A DNA stretch of 14,294 nucleotides from CAMBDR01 sp046597185 (GTDB lineage: Bacteria; Pseudomonadota; Gammaproteobacteria; Burkholderiales; Burkholderiaceae_D), in contig JBKJLF010000783.1 of NCBI GenBank assembly GCA_046597185.1, positions 1 to 14,294 on the forward strand. The letters are read 5' to 3'. The first letter of the stretch is position 1. Each line of letters opens with the position of its first letter. A program made the translations under genes and the position numbers. Under the pieces are notes generated by a model, which saw only the letters and a program-made list of their open reading frames with translations, did no database searches and was not told where the DNA came from. Shown here one piece after another: positions 7,477-12,441 of the stretch.

Positions 7477-8013
7477 TTATTTGAAAAATGGGGCCACATC
7501 GATTCTTAATTGCTTAAAATTTAAGAGTCCTAAGTAGGTATGCTTTATCTTTCCATCTGATCCAATAAGAACTGTAAATGGCAAGCCGCCTGTTTCATTG
7601 CCAAGTTGTCGTGATAATTCGGTGCCTGTGATACCTGTTACATAGATAGGGTAGCCAACCGGGTGTTGTTTTGTAAATTCGGTGATATGGTCGTCACTAT
7701 CTACCCCGAGTCCAATAACTTGAATGCCATGTTTTCCGATCTCTTTGGAAAATTCTGAGAGTTCAGGCATTTCGCGAATGCATGGTGGACACCAGCTGGC
7801 CCAAAAATTAATAATAATCGGCTTGCCTTTCCATTGAGACATTTTTTGCAATCCCGCGCCCGGTTCAGGAAATTCGCACTGGAAAAAATGTTGTGCTGGA
7901 TTGACGCCAGATGGTGGGGGGGCGTCACGTTGCGAGGTGCTGGCCCACATTCCCAAGGCCGCAAAAACGAGTGCAATGGCGATCAGGATAAGATGATTAA
8001 CGCGTTTGTGCAT
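7477..8013 (-). CDS. Membrane-anchored TlpA/ResA-type thiol-disulfide oxidoreductase
   Basis: This 178-residue protein has an N-terminal transmembrane anchor (about residues 7-24) and a periplasmic thioredoxin fold. The active site is WCPPC with C75 and C78 in FWASWCPPCIREMPEL. The cis-proline is in GGLPFTVLI (P145). The TlpA/ResA type reduces disulfides in periplasmic substrates, for example apocytochrome c or copper-chaperone partners; the substrate here is unknown. The first 17 bp overlap the end of the upstream gene, so the two are translationally coupled. The linker after the anchor holds three prolines encoded across a C7 run. Membership in a thioredoxin subfamily such as CcmG/DsbE is less likely because no cytochrome c maturation genes adjoin. 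Confidence 0.92.
   Translation of the reverse strand: MHKRVNHLILIAIALVFAALGMWASTSQRDAPPPSGVNPAQHFFQCEFPEPGAGLQKMSQWKGKPIIINFWASWCPPCIREMPELSEFSKEIGKHGIQVIGLGVDSDDHITEFTKQHPVGYPIYVTGITGTELSRQLGNETGGLPFTVLIGSDGKIKHTYLGLLNFKQLRIDVAPFFK
7916..7922 (-). repeat. C7 homopolymer tract in the TlpA-like gene
   Basis: Seven consecutive C residues on the coding strand lie in the codons for A31-P33, just after the membrane anchor. A one-base slip would remove the thioredoxin domain from the product. Confidence 0.8.
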
Positions 8014-8620
8014 CGTCGGACTCTTTTGTGGAACTGGTTTCTAATAATTCACGCAAACCTGCCATGTCAAGTCGCCCACTGCGCGCTTCTTTACTTAATT
8101 GACGCTGGTCAACACGATCATAGAGCGCCAAGTGTACGCCTTCATTGTGCCACATAAAGCTTAGGGTTTCCAGCGGATTGCCCTTGTTGCTACGTTGATT
8201 TTCAGTGAGAGTGAAGTCGATGTTGCGATTGAGTAAATCGATTTCAACATCTTTGGTGCTATCAACAAATAATTGTAGGTGAATATCAGAATGGTCGCCC
8301 GCCGTGCCATTGCATACTGCACCGACAATATAGGGGTTGAAATGCTTGATTTCTTGCATGAATGCCAATCCTATCTGGCGCAAATGGCGTAGTCGTGCGG
8401 GTTGGGTGTCGGCAAAGAAAACTTCATTATATTCACGCACCTGATCTTCAATTTCGGTGTTGTCGGGTAAATAATTTCCCTTCGGCTTGTGATTGCCTAA
8501 AATTTGCTGTGACGCTTTGCGTTTTGCGCTTTGATAATCCAAACCTTCTTCAGCGATCAGGCGGGCAGCGGTAGCGGCAATTTCGGCGCGTAGCGTTTCG
8601 GATGTGGTATATGTGCTCAT
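7997..8620 (-). CDS. Conserved protein of unknown function, nucleotidyltransferase-like core
   Basis: This 207-residue soluble protein has no signal peptide or membrane segment. The N-terminal third is helical and charged (SAKRKASQQILGNH). The core reads GAVCNGTAGDHSDIHLQLF (100-118) followed by KDVEIDLL (123-130), then WHNEGVHLALYDR. This resembles the minimal nucleotidyltransferase pattern of a Gly-rich turn, an acidic strand and a second acidic strand. The usual D-x-D appears as D-x-H (D112, H114), so activity is doubtful. I recall similar proteins in this betaproteobacterial context, sometimes labelled misleadingly as a muramate ligase, but I cannot assign a function. It is the first gene of the eight-gene minus-strand block and overlaps the thioredoxin gene by 17 bp. 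The Shine-Dalgarno is poor. Confidence 0.85.
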   Translation of the reverse strand: MSTYTTSETLRAEIAATAARLIAEEGLDYQSAKRKASQQILGNHKPKGNYLPDNTEIEDQVREYNEVFFADTQPARLRHLRQIGLAFMQEIKHFNPYIVGAVCNGTAGDHSDIHLQLFVDSTKDVEIDLLNRNIDFTLTENQRSNKGNPLETLSFMWHNEGVHLALYDRVDQRQLSKEARSGRLDMAGLRELLETSSTKESDDAQTR

Positions 8621-8675
8621 GGTGCAGCATGATACCCGTTCTGAAGGCGTTTGTGGCTAAACACCGTAAATTGGC

Positions 8676-8704
8676 TTGACCGCAGGCATGCAGCCGGACA
8701 TACT
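8676..8704 (+). promoter_or_regulatory. Sigma-70 promoter for the DJ-1/PfpI-family gene
   Basis: TTGACC (8676-8681) and CATACT (8699-8704) are separated by an ideal 17 bp. Matches to consensus are five and four of six. Transcription would begin near 8711, about 27 nt before the ATG at 8738. This argues against the in-frame ATG at 8708, which would lie upstream of the message. The spacer holds a GCATGC palindrome. The element is in the 117-bp gap between divergent genes. No equally good promoter was found for the minus-strand gene, although TATCAT lies just before its start. Confidence 0.5.
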
Positions 8705-8727
8705 GTCATGACTATATTGACTGGTTT

Positions 8728-8732
8728 GGAGG
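8728..8732 (+). promoter_or_regulatory. Ribosome binding site deciding the start of the DJ-1/PfpI-family gene
   Basis: GGAGG lies 5 nt before ATG 8738. The two upstream in-frame starts (8651 and 8708) have no such site, and the family sequence begins at MKFGIFFF. Confidence 0.8.
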
Positions 8733-8737
8733 CGGTG

Positions 8738-9358
8738 ATGAAATTCGGTATTTTCTTTTTTGACGGGGTTGAACCGATTGATGTGGCAACCTTGGGTGTG
8801 TTATCGATTGCGCGGCGAATTGCGCCACAAATTGAAATTTTCAGCTTTGCGCCCAAGGCGGGTATTGTGAAACTGGCCAATGGATTCAAGATTGTGGTCG
8901 ATTATGGTTTTGACGATTTACCCGAGATGGATGTGATCGTCATTACCGGTGGCGCGACTTGGGTTGAGCATGTCAAGAACGAAGATACCCTGGCGTTTTT
9001 CCGCAAACGGGCGGCGCAAACGGTGATTGGTGCCGTGTGTACTGGCGGCTTGATTTTGGGCGCGACCGGTTTGCTTGATGGAAAAAAAGCAACGACGCGC
9101 CAGCGCGGTGTGGTGGGGGAACTCTCGCCCGTAACACGGATGGGAGATATGTTTCCCAATGTAGAGGTGGTACATTCGAGTTTGGTGGATGAAAACACCT
9201 TGCTCACAGGGGGCGGGGTGTGTTTGTGCATCGATATGATGTTGCATCTGATTGCCAAAAAGCTGGGTGAGCAAGTTGCTAATGATTTGGTGGTATTGTT
9301 GGAATATGACAGAGCGTGGAAGGTGAATAAAGAAGCGCTACCGCCCGTTCTTGCTTGA
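8738..9358 (+). CDS. DJ-1/PfpI (class I glutamine amidotransferase-like) family protein
   Basis: This 206-residue cytoplasmic protein of the DJ-1/PfpI superfamily starts with the typical first strand and acidic turn (MKFGIFFFDGVEPIDVATLG). A glycine-rich strand end follows (VIVITGGATW). The nucleophile elbow is GAVCTGGLILGATGLLDGKKATT, with C101 as the reactive cysteine. The pattern is closest to the isonitrile-hydratase and AraC-regulator N-terminal branch, where ATT is usually followed by His-Trp; here it is followed by RQR. No helix-turn-helix domain is attached, and 206 residues suits a single-domain enzyme. The substrate is unknown. It is transcribed from its own promoter and followed 61 bp later by the DUF3016 gene in the same direction. 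Confidence 0.85.
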   Translation: MKFGIFFFDGVEPIDVATLGVLSIARRIAPQIEIFSFAPKAGIVKLANGFKIVVDYGFDDLPEMDVIVITGGATWVEHVKNEDTLAFFRKRAAQTVIGAVCTGGLILGATGLLDGKKATTRQRGVVGELSPVTRMGDMFPNVEVVHSSLVDENTLLTGGGVCLCIDMMLHLIAKKLGEQVANDLVVLLEYDRAWKVNKEALPPVLA

Positions 9359-9419
9359 ATTAAATTGCTTTAAAGCGGGAGATTGAATTATTCCTGATGT
9401 CTTGTTTGCGGAGAATAAA

Positions 9420-9932
9420 ATGAAATCCATCATTGTGATTGGCTTGGCACTGCTGCTGCCTTGCGTGGCACAAAGCGCCTTGGTTGGGGGTGTTAAGGTG
9501 ACTTTTGTGGATGTAGAGAAGTTTACCGATATTCTTAGTGGTAACGAGTCACCAGTAGATGCGCAAAAAACGGTGAAGAAAGAGTTTGCCCAGATATTTT
9601 CCCGTTTGGGCAAGAAGTTGCCGGATGGCTACCAGTTGGAAGTGAGCGTAACCGATATTGATTTGGCGGGGAAAGTAGCTTATAACCTGACTCAATCGGC
9701 GCAAAACCTTCGGGTGGTGAAAGATACCGATTGGCCACGCATTAAGTTCAGCTACACCATCAAAGATGCCAGTCAAAACGTGCTGGCATCGGGCACGGAA
9801 GACTTGCGCGACCTTGATTTTGCCACCAAAATCAATACCAGCAACAGCGAATTTAAATTTGAAGAGCAAATGCTCAGGGATTGGTTCAGGCGTGAGCAAT
9901 CAGTGCAGCAAATCAGTTTGAATCGAAAATAA
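9420..9932 (+). CDS. Exported DUF3016-family protein
   Basis: This 170-residue protein has a Sec signal peptide (residues 1 to about 20, cleavage probably after AQSA). The cysteine in the signal peptide follows proline, so it is not a lipobox. The mature part matches DUF3016: VKVTFVDVEKFTDI near the N-terminus, LPDGYQLEVSVTDIDLAG in the middle, and DTDWPRIKFSYTI with LASGTEDLRDLDF near the end. It is expected in the periplasm. The family's function is unknown. The start at 9420 has GGAG 6 nt upstream, and a TTG at 9402 in frame is rejected. It may be co-transcribed with the DJ-1/PfpI gene (61-bp gap). The gene ends one base before a 14-bp tandem repeat. Confidence 0.88.
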   Translation: MKSIIVIGLALLLPCVAQSALVGGVKVTFVDVEKFTDILSGNESPVDAQKTVKKEFAQIFSRLGKKLPDGYQLEVSVTDIDLAGKVAYNLTQSAQNLRVVKDTDWPRIKFSYTIKDASQNVLASGTEDLRDLDFATKINTSNSEFKFEEQMLRDWFRREQSVQQISLNRK

Positions 9933-9959
9933 AGTAGGCCCGGCCAGGTAGGCCCGGCC
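9926..9959 (-). terminator. Possible intrinsic terminator for the two signalling genes, built from repeat units
   Basis: On the minus strand, GGCCGGGCC (9959-9951) can pair with GGCCGGGCC (9945-9937) around the loop TACCT. This gives two 4-bp GGCC helices with one central mismatch. After TAC comes a T-rich run (TTTATTTT, 9933-9926). Position and polarity fit the end of transcripts of the hybrid regulator gene. The mismatch and 3-nt gap before the T-run make this tentative. Confidence 0.35.
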
Positions 9960-9999
9960 AGGTAGGCGCGGTCAGGTAGGTCCGGCCAGGTTCGGCCAG
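9934..9999. repeat. 14-bp tandem repeat in a convergent intergenic gap
   Basis: Four full copies of GTAGGCCCGGCCAG lie at 9934, 9948, 9962 and 9976. The first two are identical, the third has two changes and the fourth one change. A shortened fifth copy follows (9990-9999, GTTCGGCCAG). The array fills almost the whole 73-bp gap between the DUF3016 stop and the hybrid regulator stop. It is much richer in G+C than its surroundings. The unit contains the near-palindrome GGCCCGGCC. Confidence 0.92.
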
Positions 10000-10005
10000 G
10001 CGGTG

Positions 10006-12342
10006 TCAAATGCTTGGCGCTGGCAAAATATGGTCAAGCAGTGCATACAGTCGATTGATATTGATCGGCTTGACCACATAAGCGGCAAAGCCTGCGCCCA
10101 AGCCGCGCTCGGCATCGCCTTTCATGGCATTGGCCGTGATGGCGATAACTGGCGTTTGCTCAAGGCCAGGGATGCGCCGCAATTCGGGCAAGGCGGTATA
10201 GCCGCTCATGCCGGGCAGGTTTAAATCGAGCAAAATCAAATCGGGTTGTAAGGTGCGGGCCAGCGGCAGCCCCACTTCGGCATTGGGCGCTTCTTCCAAA
10301 ACCAAATGCGGGCGACGCAATAAAATCTTGCGCATCAAACGCTGGTTGGTGACACTGTCTTCAATATACAGTACCTTGCGTTTGGCATTGCCGGGCTTGC
10401 CGGGTAAGGCAGGTTCCAAGGTTTCGTGGGTATGAAGTAAATCGGTATCAATGATTTGCTGTAATTCAATCCAAAACAAGGCTTGATCCAACACCACATC
10501 CACCCCAAGCTTGGCTTCCATGTGTTCCACCAGATAGTGGGCAATTACCAGGCCAATTTGGCTGTCGCCTGAGTTGGCGTCATAGTTACGCTGGATGATG
10601 CGCCGCCATTGCTCGGCATCCGGTACACCGCCTTTGCTTTGCACCACAATGCGCAAGGATTGGCGCGTATTCATATGCCAGTTGACGCTCACCGTGTGAG
10701 GACTGCTACAGGTTTTAATCGCATACAAGATCAAATAATTGAGAACCTGGATCAAGCGATTGCCATCGGCCCGAACGATGATGTTTTTGCGATCTTGCTG
10801 CGAAATAATTAAGTTCACCTGATTGGTTTTGGCCGCCTGGATCAGGTTGGATTCAATCGCGATAAAGACTTCATCCAGCCAGACTGGCCCGAGCTGAATT
10901 TCCATCCGGTTGGCATCGATTTTGGAAAGATCGAGCAAGTCGTTGATGGTGGATAATAACTGCCCACCGGCACGTGCAATTTCGCGCGCACTCTCGGCCA
11001 CCGATTCGGGATCTTCGTTGATGCCTTCATGCTTCATTTGCAATAGTTGCGAATAGCCTAAAATGACATTGAGCGGCGTGCGCAGAGGGACGCATAAATT
11101 GCCGATAAAGTCGGCATGCAAATGTTTTTCGTAATCCAGTTCGCGGGCGATTTTTTCTTTGAATTCTTGCTGGGTTTTGTCCAGCTCCCGCTGATATTCC
11201 AGATGGCTCGATTGTAGAATTTCGCGTCGCCGTTTGGCGTGGGTGCTGACTGACTGGATCAGTGGCAGGGCTTGCACCGGTTTTAACAGAAAATCATCGC
11301 CGCCTAATTTGAGCGCCACATTTTGCTTGGCCAGATCGGTTTCTGTGGAGAGAAAAATAATCGGCAGGGCTGTGTATTGGTCTTGTTCGCGCAAAACCAT
11401 GGCCAAATCGGTGCCATTGAAATTGGGCATGTAAAGATCGAGCAATAACACGTCGGGGTTGAATTCCGGCAAGGCCTGGGTGGCTTTTAGCGCTGAGGTT
11501 TCGGTGCGAACTTTCATGCCCGCCTGGCGCAACATGGCGCTAATTGCTTGCACCAGTAATAAATCATCATCCACTAACAGCACGCGATACGGTTCAGTCG
11601 GCGCGCGCAAGGTGAGGTGGGCCATTAATTCGAGCAGTAAATTCGGGTAAATCGGCTTGACCAAATAGCGTACCGCACCAACCCGGTAGGCCATCAGCCG
11701 CGCTTCCAGGTCGTCGCGCACCGAGGTAAAGATGACGGGTAAATCGGGTGGGCATTGGGCGCGTAATTCGGCAATCGCGAGCGCGCCCGCTTTGGCGCTC
11801 TCCGGGAAGACGAAATCCATGATGACCACGCTGGGCCAGGCCTTTTCCTGGCAAGCGGTGTGAAATTGCTCCAGCGTATTAAAGCAGCGCACCTGGTAAT
11901 TGGCGGATAATAAAACGTGGCGTAAGTGTTCGGACTGTTCTTTGTCGTTATCCACCACGTAAATCATCGGCGAGCGGACAGGGCGCTTAAAGGTCGGCTT
12001 GATTTGACTGGACGGCGCGCCCCGTTCCGCTTCTACGACATTGAGCAAGTGTTGGAAAGTGGCTTGGAGTGAGCCCCAATCAGTGGGCGGGGTGGTTTGT
12101 CCCAAGTGCCTGGAGAGCGCCTGTTCCAGCAATTGCGCCGCATCGCTGACGGCGGGCATGCCAAAGGTGCCAGCGGAACCGGTCAGGCCATGTACCAGGC
12201 GGTGTAGTATATCCAGCCGTGTCAGATCCCAGCCCTGTTGCGACAGATTGGTAAAGTGTTCGGCAATATCTGCCACGCGGCGCGGCAATTGGCCGACGAA
12301 AAGCTTGCTTAAATGTGCCAAGCCATCGCTGACGGCAGTCAT
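10006..12342 (-). CDS. Hpt–REC–REC–pseudo-histidine-kinase–REC phosphorelay protein
   Basis: This 778-residue cytoplasmic signalling protein has no membrane segment. The N-terminal Hpt domain (about 1-105) has phospho-acceptor H51 in VHGLTGSAGTFGM. REC1 (126-243) has D131/D133, phospho-site D176, T206 and K229. REC2 (253-370) has D258-D260, D302, T333 and K354. A coiled coil at about 378-408 leads to a HisKA/HATPase-like section (408-630). REC3 (656-775) has E661/D662, D706, T736 and K758. The kinase section is degenerate: the H-box reads NLCVPLRTPLN with V418 where His belongs, and the N-box reads VLNYLILYAIK with Tyr at both Asn positions. The G1 box reads VVQSKGGVP without Asp, and the G2 box reads SQIGLVIA without its leading Gly. 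It should therefore not autophosphorylate, although its receivers and Hpt look active. AGGAG lies 8 nt before ATG 12342. It is encoded 99 bp after an intact kinase gene on the same strand, the likely phosphodonor. There is no DNA-binding or cyclase output domain. Confidence 0.92.
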   Translation of the reverse strand: MTAVSDGLAHLSKLFVGQLPRRVADIAEHFTNLSQQGWDLTRLDILHRLVHGLTGSAGTFGMPAVSDAAQLLEQALSRHLGQTTPPTDWGSLQATFQHLLNVVEAERGAPSSQIKPTFKRPVRSPMIYVVDNDKEQSEHLRHVLLSANYQVRCFNTLEQFHTACQEKAWPSVVIMDFVFPESAKAGALAIAELRAQCPPDLPVIFTSVRDDLEARLMAYRVGAVRYLVKPIYPNLLLELMAHLTLRAPTEPYRVLLVDDDLLLVQAISAMLRQAGMKVRTETSALKATQALPEFNPDVLLLDLYMPNFNGTDLAMVLREQDQYTALPIIFLSTETDLAKQNVALKLGGDDFLLKPVQALPLIQSVSTHAKRRREILQSSHLEYQRELDKTQQEFKEKIARELDYEKHLHADFIGNLCVPLRTPLNVILGYSQLLQMKHEGINEDPESVAESAREIARAGGQLLSTINDLLDLSKIDANRMEIQLGPVWLDEVFIAIESNLIQAAKTNQVNLIISQQDRKNIIVRADGNRLIQVLNYLILYAIKTCSSPHTVSVNWHMNTRQSLRIVVQSKGGVPDAEQWRRIIQRNYDANSGDSQIGLVIAHYLVEHMEAKLGVDVVLDQALFWIELQQIIDTDLLHTHETLEPALPGKPGNAKRKVLYIEDSVTNQRLMRKILLRRPHLVLEEAPNAEVGLPLARTLQPDLILLDLNLPGMSGYTALPELRRIPGLEQTPVIAITANAMKGDAERGLGAGFAAYVVKPININRLYALLDHILPAPSI

Positions 12343-12441
12343 TGGGGTTCTCCTGGATTAATCAATTGGGCGGCTATCATCTTGATAATGTACTCTAAAA
12401 ATGCAGCTTTGAGGTAAATTTAAGCAAGCCTTGCATGGCCC

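Noticed and set aside
8651..8737. Longer N-terminus of the DJ-1/PfpI protein from 8651 or 8708.
   Set aside because: The promoter at 8676-8704 places the transcript start near 8711, and the GGAGG site is placed for ATG 8738.
9367..9376. Palindrome GCTTTAAAGC between the DJ-1/PfpI and DUF3016 genes.
   Set aside because: It is a single 10-bp A+T-centred palindrome with no loop or T-run, and is readily expected by chance.
9934..9999. CRISPR array or integron-like attachment site.
   Set aside because: The units are contiguous 14-mers without spacers, no cas or integrase gene is present, and no core-site motif is visible.
10006..12342. Idea that the hybrid regulator is a decaying pseudogene because its kinase motifs are lost.
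   Set aside because: A 778-codon frame without interruption, a good ribosome site and complete motifs in the Hpt and all three REC domains indicate selection on the protein.
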